NCBI RefSeq assembly: GCF_013705725.1
Contig: NZ_CP055481.1
Coordinates: forward strand, 310,001-374,000
Direction: 5' to 3'
DNA: 64,000 bases
Origin: Klebsiella sp. RHBSTW-00484
Lineage (GTDB): Bacteria; Pseudomonadota; Gammaproteobacteria; Enterobacterales; Enterobacteriaceae
The notes beneath the pieces are model-generated. The model had not been told where the DNA came from. It worked only from the letters and a program-made list of their open reading frames with translations, and did not search any database. The stretch's first letter is position 1, and each line of letters starts with the position of its first letter. Shown here one piece after another: positions 12,232-20,928 of this stretch. The translations under genes were made by a program, and so were the position numbers.

Positions 12232-13161
12232 CTACTGCGGCATCGCTTCGCGCGGGATAACCGCGCCGCGATACTGAATCACCGTGCTGGCGGTCAGGTG
12301 TCCGCGTTTTGCCGCAGACTCTGCATCGCCGCCGGTCAGGCGCACGGCCAGATAGCCCGCGCTGAATGAATCGCCAGCAGCGGTCGTATCAACCACTTTC
12401 TCTTTCGGCAGCTTCACGGCCGGGATTTCCAGCTGCGGTTGACCGACAATTGCCACCAGGCAAGAGTCAGCGCCGCGTTTAACCACCACTTCTTCAACGC
12501 CAGCGGCGTGAGTGCGGGCGATCACTTCTTCGACCGGCTTCTCTCCCCACAGCGCATCTTCGTCGTCGAGAGTCAGGAACGCGATATCAGTACAGGTCAG
12601 CATCTGCTGATAAACCTGCTGCGTCTCTTCTTTGCTGCTCCACAAGCGCGGGCGATAGTTATTATCAAAAATCACCTTGCCGCCGTTTGCGCGGCATTCG
12701 CGCAGCAGCGTTAGCAGCTTCTCGCGACTGGTCGGGCTAAGGATAGCCAGGCTGATACCGCTAAGGTAAAGGTAATCAAACGTCGCCAGCTCTTCGCAGA
12801 TAGCCGCAGACTGCTCGCTCTCCAGCCAAAATTTCGCCGCTGCTTCGTTACGCCAGTAGTAAAAGGTGCGCTCACCGGTGTCGTCGGTTTCGATGTAATA
12901 CAGGCCCGGCAAACGGTCAGCCATACGCTGTATCAGGTCCGTCTGGACGTTTTCGGCCTGCCAGGACTCCAGCATCTGCTGGCTAAAAGTATCCGTCCCC
13001 AGCGCGGTGACGTAATGCACACCCAGCACGCTGGCGTCGGTCTGACGGGCAATATAGACGGAGGTATTTAAGGTATCGCCGCCAAAGCCACGGTTTACTG
13101 CCGCGCCTTTCTCTGACAGCTCAATCATGCATTCGCCAATGACGGCAATTTTCTTAGACAT
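12232..13161 (-). CDS. kdgK: 2-dehydro-3-deoxygluconokinase
   Basis: This encodes 309 aa of the PfkB carbohydrate kinase family and phosphorylates 2-keto-3-deoxygluconate to KDPG, feeding pectin/uronate breakdown into the Entner-Doudoroff aldolase. The N-terminal substrate side starts MSKKIAVIGECMIEL, with the GGDTLNTSVYIAR glycine motif. The C-terminal PfkB signature 2 is DTTAAGDSFSAGYLA, whose Asp is the catalytic base. Length and sequence match E. coli KdgK closely. A KdgR-type operator lies about 70 bp upstream, in line with control by the uronate regulator. Downstream are a BIME and a leftward terminator. The gene is monocistronic and divergent from the AsmA-family gene. Confidence 0.97.
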   Translation of the reverse strand: MSKKIAVIGECMIELSEKGAAVNRGFGGDTLNTSVYIARQTDASVLGVHYVTALGTDTFSQQMLESWQAENVQTDLIQRMADRLPGLYYIETDDTGERTFYYWRNEAAAKFWLESEQSAAICEELATFDYLYLSGISLAILSPTSREKLLTLLRECRANGGKVIFDNNYRPRLWSSKEETQQVYQQMLTCTDIAFLTLDDEDALWGEKPVEEVIARTHAAGVEEVVVKRGADSCLVAIVGQPQLEIPAVKLPKEKVVDTTAAGDSFSAGYLAVRLTGGDAESAAKRGHLTASTVIQYRGAVIPREAMPQ

Positions 13162-13228
13162 AGTGAGGACCTGAAATTAAATCAATATTAACCCTAGTGT
13201 GCGCTGGGCCGCTTTTATGGTCAATGAT

Positions 13229-13248
13229 ATTAAAACAACGTTCCATTA
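13229..13248 (-). promoter_or_regulatory. KdgR-type operator of kdgK
   Basis: The core TAAAACAACGTTCCA (13231-13245) is a palindrome-like match to the enterobacterial KdgR box (TGAAACA-n-CGTTTCA). It lies 68-87 bp upstream of the kdgK start and overlaps TAATAT (minus strand), a possible -10. It also lies upstream of the divergent yhjG gene and might influence that gene. Matched by eye only. Confidence 0.65.
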
Positions 13249-13356
13249 TTTTTTTGACATAACGCGGATTATGTGACGAAAACCTCATTTGGCGGAGCAC
13301 CTGGCGTTTCTCAACTATATTCAGGACTGACATGTTGCAAAAGGAGTGCAAAGGGG

Positions 13357-15408
13357 ATGAGCAGAACCCGTAAAACCGTTGCGATTATCTCGGGAACGAT
13401 AGTCTTACTGATCGTTGTGTTTCTCATCGTGCTGGCGACCTTTGACTGGAATCGCCTGAAGCCGACGATTAACCAGAAGGTTTCCGCTGAACTGAACCGA
13501 CCGTTTGCCATTCGCGGCGATCTGGGCGTGGTCTGGGAGCGCCAGCCTGGCGAAAGCGGCTGGCGTAGCTGGGTTCCCTGGCCGCACGTTCACGCCGAAG
13601 ATATCGTCCTCGGCAACCCGCCAGACATCCCGCAGGTGACGATGGTACATCTGCCGCGAGTTGAAGCGACCCTCGCGCCGTTGGCGTTGCTCAGCAAGAC
13701 GGTCTATTTACCGTGGATCAAGCTGGAGCAGCCGGACGCGCGGTTGATTCGATTGTCGGAGAAAGCGAATAACTGGACATTTGATCTCGCCTCGAACGAT
13801 GCGGCGAATAAAAACGCGCCGCCTTCCAGCTGGTCTTTCCGCCTCGACAATATTCTTTTCGACCGCGGCAAGATTGCTATTGACGATAAAGTGACCCGCG
13901 CCGACGTCACGATTATGGTCGACCCGCTGGGTAAACCGCTGGCGTTTAGTGAGGTGACCGGTGAAAAGGGCAAGGGCGAGTCGCAAAAAGTCGGCGATTA
14001 CGTCTTCGGCCTGCAGGCGAAAGGTAGCTATAACGGGCAGCCGCTCACCGGAACGGGAAAAATCGGCGGCATGCTGGCGCTGCGCAGTGAAGGGACGCCG
14101 TTCCCGCTGCAGGGCGATTTTCGTTCCGGCAATTCCCGGGTAGCGTTCACCGGTACGGTTAACGATCCGCTTAACCTCGGGGGGGTTGATCTACGGCTGA
14201 AATTTTCCGGCGATTCGCTGGGCGATCTCTACGACCTGACCGGCGTTCTGCTGCCGGATACGCCCGCTTTCTCAACCGATGGGCATCTGCGGGCCACTTT
14301 CAAGGATAAGAGCGGTTCACGTTTTGCCTATCAGGATTTTAATGGCCGCATCGGCGAGAGCGATATTCACGGTTCTCTGACCTACACCACCGGTAAACCC
14401 CGGCCTAAGCTCGAAGGCGATCTGGAGTCCCGACAGCTAAGATTGGCTGATTTAGGCCCGCTGATCGGCGTCGATTCCGGGGGGAAAGGAAGTAAAACGG
14501 AACAACGTAAAGGCGAAGCCTCGCCGCAGCCCGCCGGGAAAGTGTTGCCATATGACCGTTTTGAAACCGACAAATGGCAGGTAATGGATGCGGATGTGCG
14601 CTTTAAAGGGCGCAAGATTGAGCACGGCGGTACACTGCCGATTAGCGATCTCTCCACCCACGTGATCCTTGAACGAGGCGACCTGCGCCTGCAACCGCTG
14701 CGTCTTGGCCTCGCCAACGGCACCATTGCGGGCAGTATTCATCTGCAAGGAGATAAAAAGCCGCTACAGGGCACGGCGAATCTACAGGCGCGGCGTCTGA
14801 AGCTGAAAGCGCTGATGCCAAACGTGGAGATGATGCAGAAAACCCTCGGTGAGATGAATGGCGATATCCAGCTTCGTGGGACCGGTAATTCCGTCGCCGC
14901 GCTGCTGGGCAACAGTAACGGTAATTTGAAGCTGTTGATGAACGACGGGCTGATTAGCCGCAACCTGATGGAAATTCTTGGCCTGAACGTCGGCAACTTT
15001 ATTATTGGGCAGATCTTTGGCGATGACGAAGTGCGGGTGAACTGTGCGGCGGCGAATATCGATGTGACCAACGGCGTCGCCCGGCCACAGGTGTTTGCCT
15101 TTGATACAGAAAATGCGCTGATCAACGTGACCGGTACCGCCAGCTTTGCCTCGGAGCAGCTGGACCTGACTATCGATCCGGAGAGTAAGGGCTTTCGCAT
15201 TATCACTCTGCGTTCGCCGCTGTATGTGCGCGGTAGCTTTAAATCACCGAATGCGGGTGTGAAGGCGGGACCGTTGATTGTGCGCGGTGCGGTGGCGGCA
15301 GCGTTGGCGACGTTAGTCACTCCGGCCGCAGCATTACTGGCGTTGATATCGCCTGCAGAGGGGGATGAGAATCAGTGTCGGGCGATTTTATCGCAGATGA
15401 AAAAATAA
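13357..15408 (+). CDS. yhjG: AsmA-family envelope protein YhjG
   Basis: This encodes 683 aa beginning MSRTRKTVAIISGT. One N-terminal TM/signal anchor (about residues 8-28) precedes a long periplasmic beta-rich body of the AsmA/TamB-like superfamily, which is thought to form lipid-conducting grooves between the membranes. Conserved stretches include FDWNRLKPTINQKVSAELNR near the N-terminus (AsmA N-domain) and GNLKLLMNDGLISRNLMEIL toward the C-terminus. The C-terminal end has a hydrophobic helix (VAAALATLVTPAAALLALI). Start chosen at 13357: the region upstream (from 13273) reads unlike the family, and AAGGAG/AAGGGG lies just before this ATG. The exact cargo is unknown. Confidence 0.9.
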   Translation: MSRTRKTVAIISGTIVLLIVVFLIVLATFDWNRLKPTINQKVSAELNRPFAIRGDLGVVWERQPGESGWRSWVPWPHVHAEDIVLGNPPDIPQVTMVHLPRVEATLAPLALLSKTVYLPWIKLEQPDARLIRLSEKANNWTFDLASNDAANKNAPPSSWSFRLDNILFDRGKIAIDDKVTRADVTIMVDPLGKPLAFSEVTGEKGKGESQKVGDYVFGLQAKGSYNGQPLTGTGKIGGMLALRSEGTPFPLQGDFRSGNSRVAFTGTVNDPLNLGGVDLRLKFSGDSLGDLYDLTGVLLPDTPAFSTDGHLRATFKDKSGSRFAYQDFNGRIGESDIHGSLTYTTGKPRPKLEGDLESRQLRLADLGPLIGVDSGGKGSKTEQRKGEASPQPAGKVLPYDRFETDKWQVMDADVRFKGRKIEHGGTLPISDLSTHVILERGDLRLQPLRLGLANGTIAGSIHLQGDKKPLQGTANLQARRLKLKALMPNVEMMQKTLGEMNGDIQLRGTGNSVAALLGNSNGNLKLLMNDGLISRNLMEILGLNVGNFIIGQIFGDDEVRVNCAAANIDVTNGVARPQVFAFDTENALINVTGTASFASEQLDLTIDPESKGFRIITLRSPLYVRGSFKSPNAGVKAGPLIVRGAVAAALATLVTPAAALLALISPAEGDENQCRAILSQMKK

Positions 15409-15417
15409 GGATGGGGA

Positions 15418-15449
15418 TTCGCCCTCGGCTGCACTAAGCCGGGGGCGAA
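15418..15449. terminator. Hairpin between convergent yhjG and yhjE
   Basis: TTCGCCCTCGGCT pairs with AGCCGGGGGCGAA (13-bp stem with one G-U, 6-nt loop) midway between the two convergent stops. No long T tract flanks it, so it is a stem-loop of terminator or mRNA-stabilising type. Confidence 0.55.
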
Positions 15450-15458
15450 GTCAGCGCG

Positions 15459-16781
15459 TTACAGCGATTGATGGCGCGTTTCGTGAGTGAGCAGCAGCGC
15501 AATCATCGTCAGCGCCGCCATTGCGGCCAGGTAGAGCCCAACCGCAGGCAGACCGTAGTTGCCCTGCAGCCAGGCTGCGATATACGGCGCCACGGAAGCC
15601 CCGAGGATCGACGAGACGTTATACGAGAACGATGCGCCGGTATAGCGAACTTCGGTCGGGAACAATTCCGGCAGCAGCGCGCCCATCGGGCCGAAGGTCA
15701 GCCCCATCAGGCTCAGGCCAAGCAGCAGGAAGGCAAAGACCAGCACTGGATTGCCGGAGCCGAGCAGCGGTTTAAAGGCAAACAGCGCGAAGAGGATGAT
15801 CAGCGTGGTGATAACGACCATGCTCTTACGGCGACCAAATGCATCTGCCAGCAGACCAGCAATCGGCACCATCACGCCGAAACCAATCACTGCCATCATT
15901 AGCATCCACAGCACTTCGTTGCGCGGCAGACCGAGGCCAATCGGCGCGGCGGCGGTGCTGAAGGTCATGGAGTAGACGGTCATAATGTAAAACAGCGTAT
16001 AGGTCGCCAGCATGATGAATGTGCCGAGAACGGTCACGCGGACGTGCTTCGTCAGCAGAGTGCCTAACGGGATTTTCACCTGTTTCTTGGCGGCGGCGAC
16101 TTTAGCGAACACCGGCGACTCGTGCAGCGAAACGCGGACATACAGGCCGATGATCACCAGCACGGCGGAGAAGATAAACGGCATACGCCAGCCCCATTCC
16201 ATAAACTGCTGGTCGGTCAGCAGCCAGGAGAGCAGCAGGAAGGTGCCGTTAGCGAAGAAGAAGCCGATGGGCGCACCCAGTTGCGGGAAAGAGCCGTACA
16301 GCGCGCGCTTGCGCGGTGGGGCGTTTTCCGTAGCCAGCAGCGCCGCGCCGCCCCACTCACCGCCAAGGCCGAGGCCCTGACCGAAGCGCGCCAGCGCCAG
16401 CAGTACCGGGGCCATAATGCCAATGGTTTCATAGCCCGGCAGCAGGCCGATAACCACGGTAGAGATCCCCATCGTTAGCAGCGAGGCCACCAGCGTCGCT
16501 TTACGGCCTACGCGGTCGCCAAAGTGACCAAATACCGCGGAACCAATAGGACGGGCAATAAAGGCGATCGCGAAGGTCGCCAGCGATTGTAGCGTCGCGG
16601 CAGCGGGGTCGCCCTGCGGGAAGAAAATGTGCGGAAATACAATAACCGCCGCGGTGGCATAAATATAGAAGTCGAAGAACTCAATGGCGGTACCGATGAG
16701 TGAGGCGACGACGACTTTATTGCGTGAGTTAACCGGTACGGTTTCCTGCGCGTTGTCGAGTGTTGTGGCTGTGGCTTGCAT
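15459..16781 (-). CDS. yhjE: MFS metabolite:H+ symporter YhjE
   Basis: This encodes 440 aa with 12 predicted membrane helices and is an inner-membrane major-facilitator protein of the metabolite:H+ symporter group (ProP/ShiA/KgtP relatives). The loop 2-3 signature GHFGDRVGRKATL is present, as are the family motif GLGLGGEWGGAALL and the cytoplasmic middle loop with basic residues. Its substrate is not known; organic acids or osmolytes are typical for the subfamily. It is transcribed leftward as a single gene, with A+T-rich promoter DNA at 16782-17000. Confidence 0.92.
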   Translation of the reverse strand: MQATATTLDNAQETVPVNSRNKVVVASLIGTAIEFFDFYIYATAAVIVFPHIFFPQGDPAAATLQSLATFAIAFIARPIGSAVFGHFGDRVGRKATLVASLLTMGISTVVIGLLPGYETIGIMAPVLLALARFGQGLGLGGEWGGAALLATENAPPRKRALYGSFPQLGAPIGFFFANGTFLLLSWLLTDQQFMEWGWRMPFIFSAVLVIIGLYVRVSLHESPVFAKVAAAKKQVKIPLGTLLTKHVRVTVLGTFIMLATYTLFYIMTVYSMTFSTAAAPIGLGLPRNEVLWMLMMAVIGFGVMVPIAGLLADAFGRRKSMVVITTLIILFALFAFKPLLGSGNPVLVFAFLLLGLSLMGLTFGPMGALLPELFPTEVRYTGASFSYNVSSILGASVAPYIAAWLQGNYGLPAVGLYLAAMAALTMIALLLTHETRHQSL

Positions 16782-17010
16782 AGATCTTTCTTATTTTTTG
16801 CGAACGAAAGGCCATATAGCCACAGCCTTGGGGACATTTCAATCTGTAACAAGTCGCGAGATAGCCTAAAAAAGAGGCAAAAAGTGAATAATTTCTGCAC
16901 CAGAAGAATAAGTTCTATGAAATGTTTCACATAATTAAAATAATGGTTGATAAAACCAGATTTAGGTTAAATAAAAGTTACATGTTGGATTTATCTGCTG
17001 AAATGATGGG

Positions 17011-17043
17011 TTGGGCTGAATTTTGCGACTTAATTCAGCCCAA
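17011..17043 (-). terminator. Hairpin downstream of yhjD
   Basis: A perfect 12-bp stem, TTGGGCTGAATT against AATTCAGCCCAA with a 9-nt loop, begins 8 bp past the yhjD stop. The run of Ts is poor on the minus strand (cccatcattt), so terminator strength is uncertain. Confidence 0.6.
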
Positions 17044-17050
17044 TGATTGC

Positions 17051-18082
17051 TCAATCGTGGGTTTTACCCGGCATTCGGCGGTCATCTTTATACTCGGCGG
17101 TGGCAATCCATGCGGCGCAGAAAAGCGTCAACCGGGCGAAGAAATAGAAGAAGGCCATTATCCCCAGTACCGAGCCAAACGCCGCGCCGGAAGGGGATTT
17201 CACTAGCGCAGGTAGCGTCCAGGTCATGATGATTTTGATTATCTCAAAGCCAATAGCCGCAATCAGGGTACCGCGAATCAGGGCCTTGCGGCGGGGACGA
17301 TGGCGCGGGAGCCGCCAAAATATCCAGAAAAATAATAGATAGTTGGCGAAAATGGATATCGCCAGGCCAATCAGCCGCCATGCTGGTTTCAGCCACTCAA
17401 TGCTATCGAGATAGAGCGCCGAAATAATCATTTGCTGGGCCGAGCCTGCGACTGAGGTGATTGATAAGGTAATCACCAGCGCAACCAGCAGGCCTACTAG
17501 CGAGATAAGATCGCGGAAGTATTTTACCCAAATCTTCTCCTGATCTTGTGGTGTGCGTTCCCAGACGTCGCGCGACTGGGCGCGAATCGCTTCGCGCAGG
17601 TTGCCCATCCAGTTAATCCCGGAGTAGAGCGCCACCAGCAGGCCGACGATACCGACGGTGGTACGCTGCTGCACGGCGGTGCTGATGGTATTTTTCAGCG
17701 TTGCCGCCAGCATCGGGTCGCTAACGTTGAGCAGGATTTTATCGAAAATATCCTGTAGCAGCGTGGGGTGCGAGGCCAGAACAAAACCAGCGGCTGCGAA
17801 AGAGACCATCAGAATGGGGATCATCGATAAAAACGAGAAGTAGGTGATTGCCGCGCCAAACTGATTGCCAAGCCGGTCGTTGAAGCGTTCAGCTGCGCGG
17901 ATCAGATGCGCAATAATGGGGTTGCGCTGAACTTTTTCTGCTGTCCCGGTGACGCTTTTCAGCGCCTGATTGGCTTTTTTGGCGACGCTGGAGTCGTTGA
18001 TCGCAGCGAGGGTGCTTTTGTTTTTTTCCGGCTGTTGGCCCAGATCCTGGGTCGGGCGTTGAGCGTCGTTTTCCGGCGTCAT
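17051..18082 (-). CDS. yhjD: Inner-membrane protein YhjD (YihY/BrkB family)
   Basis: This encodes 343 aa. A charged, Gln/Lys-rich cytoplasmic N-terminus (about residues 1-70) precedes six or so membrane helices of the YihY/BrkB family. Segments such as RLGNQFGAAITYFSFLSMIPILM, SGINWMGNLREAI and SPSGAAFGSVLG are family landmarks. In E. coli a YhjD point mutant suppresses the need for Kdo and lets cells live on lipid IVA, which implies a link with lipid A precursor transport; the normal role is not settled. Start at 18082 is by analogy with E. coli; the ribosome site (GATGAAATAACTT) is weak. Confidence 0.93.
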   Translation of the reverse strand: MTPENDAQRPTQDLGQQPEKNKSTLAAINDSSVAKKANQALKSVTGTAEKVQRNPIIAHLIRAAERFNDRLGNQFGAAITYFSFLSMIPILMVSFAAAGFVLASHPTLLQDIFDKILLNVSDPMLAATLKNTISTAVQQRTTVGIVGLLVALYSGINWMGNLREAIRAQSRDVWERTPQDQEKIWVKYFRDLISLVGLLVALVITLSITSVAGSAQQMIISALYLDSIEWLKPAWRLIGLAISIFANYLLFFWIFWRLPRHRPRRKALIRGTLIAAIGFEIIKIIMTWTLPALVKSPSGAAFGSVLGIMAFFYFFARLTLFCAAWIATAEYKDDRRMPGKTHD

Positions 18083-18184
18083 AAGTTATTTCATCCTTCA
18101 TCTTTACAGCGGTATTCATCAAAATTATATACGTAAAATCGCTGATGAGGCGTTGAAGGGGCAACGGGGCATGAATCATTCGGA

Positions 18185-19084
18185 TTAATCAACATAGTTT
18201 TTCATCAGTCCGCCCAGCCACTCCATAAACAGATGCACCCGGCGTGAAAGATGACGCCGGTGCGGGTAGAGCAACGAAACTGGCAGCGGTTCGGCGCGAT
18301 AGTGGGGCAGAATTTCAATCAGCTCACCGGTGCGCAGCATCTCGCGAACGCCGGTACGTGGCACCTGAATAATCCCCAGTCCTGCCAGACACGATGCCTG
18401 ATAAGTCTCGGTACTATTGACGGTGAGCACGCCGCCAGTTTTGACCCAGCGAACCACGCCGTCGCTGACCACTTCAAACCCCAGCGGGCGAACTCCCAGG
18501 TTGCTGGCGTAGTGGATCAACGCATGATCGGCCAGATCGTCGAGCGATTGCGGGTAGCCGAATCGCGTCAGATACTGCGGGCTGGCGCAGTTGATTTGCG
18601 TTAATTTCCCCAGCGGACGAGCGATGAGACCGGAGTCTTTCAGCGTGCCGACGCGCACCACACAGTCAAATCCTTCACGAACCACATCAACCAGCCGATC
18701 GCTGCTGCTCAGTTCCAGTTCGATACCGGGGTACTGTTGCAAAAATCCCGGTAGTTGCGGAATGACCAGCCTTTTAGCCAGACTTACCGGCATATCTACC
18801 CGCAGGCGTCCGCTGATGCTGGAGGGGTCAAGCTGGAACATGCCGTCCAGTTCGTCGAGGTTGCTAAGCAGATCCCTTGCGCGTTCGTAATAGACCATAC
18901 CGTCCTGAGTGAGCTGCACCCGGCGGGTCGTGCGGTGCAGCAGGCGAGTGCCAAGGTGGCTCTCCAGCGCCTGAATCTGACGCGATACGCTACCTTTAGG
19001 CAGGCCGAGGGTATCGGCGGCGCGAGAAAAACTCTCCAGTTCAGCTACCCGAATAAACAACTGCATTGCGTGAATTTTATCCAT
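18185..19084 (-). CDS. yhjC: LysR-type transcriptional regulator YhjC
   Basis: This encodes 299 aa, the standard LysR length. The N-terminal winged HTH spans roughly residues 1-60 (ELESFSRAADTLGLPKGSVSRQIQALESHLG), followed by a coiled linker and a periplasmic-binding-like effector domain of the CrgA-like subgroup. It is divergent from the dehydrogenase at 19204, a layout in which a LysR protein commonly controls its neighbour. The 119-bp shared spacer carries a tandem 9-bp repeat. The effector is unknown. Confidence 0.9.
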   Translation of the reverse strand: MDKIHAMQLFIRVAELESFSRAADTLGLPKGSVSRQIQALESHLGTRLLHRTTRRVQLTQDGMVYYERARDLLSNLDELDGMFQLDPSSISGRLRVDMPVSLAKRLVIPQLPGFLQQYPGIELELSSSDRLVDVVREGFDCVVRVGTLKDSGLIARPLGKLTQINCASPQYLTRFGYPQSLDDLADHALIHYASNLGVRPLGFEVVSDGVVRWVKTGGVLTVNSTETYQASCLAGLGIIQVPRTGVREMLRTGELIEILPHYRAEPLPVSLLYPHRRHLSRRVHLFMEWLGGLMKNYVD

Positions 19085-19133
19085 CCCGGAAGCCTATTGT
19101 TGTTTATATTGAAACAGTAAAACGTAATCTAGC

Positions 19134-19151
19134 GTATTTATTGTATTTATT
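19134..19151. promoter_or_regulatory. Tandem 9-bp repeat in yhjC/SDR divergent promoter
   Basis: GTATTTATT occurs twice head to tail, 50-120 bp from the two divergent starts. It may be a regulator binding site, perhaps YhjC autoregulation; this is inference from position only. Confidence 0.35.
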
Positions 19152-19203
19152 GCATCTAATAAGCTCTTCAGCCATACAAACACAATGGTGAAGGGGTTTT
19201 CTG

Positions 19204-19962
19204 ATGACACAACGTATTGCTTTAGTGACCGGCGGCAGCCGTGGATTGGGAAAAAATGCCGCGCTGAAGCTGGCAGCGAAGGGAACCGATATTATTCTGA
19301 CTTACCACAGCAACTCGCAGGCGGCGCTGGAAGTTGTCGCAGAAATTGAGCGAACAGGCGTGAAAGCTGCGGCATTACCTTTAAACGTCGGTGATGTTAG
19401 CAGTTTTGAAAGCTTTGCTCAGAAGGTGGCGGAATTACTTCAGCAGCGCTGGCAGCGCGACACCTTCGACTATTTATTGAACAATGCCGGTATCGGTCTG
19501 AACGTTGCTTTTGCGCAGACCAGCGAAGCCCAGTTTGATGAGCTGATGAACATCCAGTTTAAGGGACCGTTTTTCCTCACCCAGCGCCTGCTGCCGTTAT
19601 TGCAGGATGGGGGGCGTATTCTTAATGTTTCCAGTGGGCTGGCGCGTTTTGCTCTGCCAGGCTATGCGGCTTATGCCTCAATGAAGGGGGCGATGGAAGT
19701 GCTGACACGCTATCAGGCAAAAGAACTCGGAGCGCGGGGAATATCGGTCAATATCATCGCTCCAGGCGCGATTGAAACCGATTTTGGCGGCGGCGTGGTG
19801 CGGGATAATGCGCAGGTCAACCAGCATATCGCCGCGCAAACGGCGCTGGGAAGAGTCGGTCTGCCGGATGATATCGGCGATGCCATTGCCGCGTTGCTGA
19901 GTGACGATCTTCACTGGATGAACGCCCAGCGGGTGGAAGTCTCCGGCGGTATGCTCTTATAA
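19204..19962 (+). CDS. Short-chain dehydrogenase/reductase
   Basis: This encodes a 252-aa classical SDR. The NAD(P)-binding motif TGGSRGLG is at residues 9-16, NNAG sits in the middle, and the catalytic Ser (NVSSGLA) and YASMK (Tyr-x3-Lys) are present. An IIAPGAIETDF segment follows and the end is VEVSGGMLL. All catalytic residues are in place, so it should be an active cytoplasmic oxidoreductase. The substrate cannot be told; the Arg in the glycine motif and TYHSNSQAA after beta-2 lean toward NADPH. An AAGGGG ribosome site lies 7 nt before the ATG. It is divergent from yhjC, which probably regulates it. Confidence 0.88.
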   Translation: MTQRIALVTGGSRGLGKNAALKLAAKGTDIILTYHSNSQAALEVVAEIERTGVKAAALPLNVGDVSSFESFAQKVAELLQQRWQRDTFDYLLNNAGIGLNVAFAQTSEAQFDELMNIQFKGPFFLTQRLLPLLQDGGRILNVSSGLARFALPGYAAYASMKGAMEVLTRYQAKELGARGISVNIIAPGAIETDFGGGVVRDNAQVNQHIAAQTALGRVGLPDDIGDAIAALLSDDLHWMNAQRVEVSGGMLL

Positions 19963-19969
19963 TCAGTCT

Positions 19970-19998
19970 GCCCTCCAGCGCGCTGGGGGGCGGCATTT
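19970..19998 (+). terminator. Putative terminator of the SDR gene
   Basis: GCCCTCCAGCG pairs with CGCTGGGGGGC (11-bp stem with one G-U, no long loop), beginning 8 bp after the stop and followed by ggcattt. The T tract is short. Confidence 0.55.
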
Positions 19999-20109
19999 GA
20001 TGCGCTTTCTTATTCCGTAACATTCTTTCCGCACTTTGCCATCGCTCGCATTGTCGGGTTGGTTTAGAATCCATGAATTAATATTACTAATATATCACTT
20101 CACCCATCT

Positions 20110-20129
20110 AATTAAGGATTTCCTTAATT
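20110..20129. promoter_or_regulatory. 20-bp palindrome upstream of yhjB
   Basis: AATTAAGGA-TT-TCCTTAATT is a perfect inverted repeat in the A+T-rich 357-bp gap between the SDR gene and yhjB, about 190 bp upstream of the yhjB ATG. It could be an operator. The rest of this gap (20030-20319) holds A+T-rich DNA with no coding frame I would support. Confidence 0.45.
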
Positions 20130-20319
20130 TAAATGTAATAAATATTGTGAATGCGTAATGGTGACGATAAGGCATGTAACCATTCATTGTTATGATATTT
20201 CATTAATCCCCTCCATCGGTAAAATGCCCCAGGCCAAACAGCGAGTTCTTATTTTATCTTGCTGATATTACCCTTCCCCCCCTCATTTTATCGGGCGTTT
20301 TTTCGATGGAGATAAATCC

Positions 20320-20928
20320 ATGCAGGTAATCATGTTTGACAGGCAGTCGATATTTATTCATGGAATGAAAATTGGCCTTCAGCAACACATTCCTGAAATT
20401 GATATTTTTGGTACCTGTCAGGCAGAGCAACTCTGGCAGAAGCTGACGGCGCATCCGGAAGCTCTGCTGATTCTGGATGGCGATATGCACAGTGAATTTT
20501 GCTGCTGGTTGTTACAGGAAAAACAGCTACGCTTTCCGCAAACTCAGGTGCTGCTGATTGTTTCTGATGATAGCAAGAGCTGGCTGCAGCGCGTGCTCTC
20601 CTACAATGTGCGCGCGATTGTTCAGCGCGAAGAGAGTCTGCAAACTTTTGCCCAGGCGATTAACAGCATCCTGCTTGGGCTGCTTTGTTTGCCTGGTGAT
20701 TGGTTAATGACCGCAGAAACCCGGGATAATAAATTGGTTCATTTGAGCCATCGTCAGCGTGAGATTCTCCAGTTGCTGGCTGCGGGAGATTCGAATAAAG
20801 AGATTAGCCGGGCTTTAAATATTAGCGCCGGTACAGTAAAGGCTCATCTTGAGTCGTTGTATCGCCGACTGGATGTGAAAAATCGTACTCAGGCGGCGAT
20901 GGTGTTTAATGGCGTCAGCGAAACTTAA
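20320..20928 (+). CDS. yhjB: LuxR-family regulator YhjB
   Basis: This encodes 202 aa. The N-terminal half (1-125) resembles a response-regulator receiver but is degenerate: LLILDGD (Asp53/Asp55) could be the phosphorylation region, yet the usual second acidic residue and the conserved Lys (here AIVQREES) are missing. The C-terminal LuxR HTH is typical: LSHRQREILQLLAAG, then NKEISRALNISAGTVKAHLE (about residues 140-195). Such proteins often act without phosphorylation. No sensor kinase is adjacent. The 3' end overlaps the convergent lysozyme-like gene by 4 bp. Confidence 0.9.
   Translation: MQVIMFDRQSIFIHGMKIGLQQHIPEIDIFGTCQAEQLWQKLTAHPEALLILDGDMHSEFCCWLLQEKQLRFPQTQVLLIVSDDSKSWLQRVLSYNVRAIVQREESLQTFAQAINSILLGLLCLPGDWLMTAETRDNKLVHLSHRQREILQLLAAGDSNKEISRALNISAGTVKAHLESLYRRLDVKNRTQAAMVFNGVSET

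Noticed and set aside
16922..17206. Plus-strand frame in the yhjE-yhjD gap
   Set aside because: Half of it overlaps the yhjD coding end antisense and the rest crosses the hairpin; composition is not protein-like.
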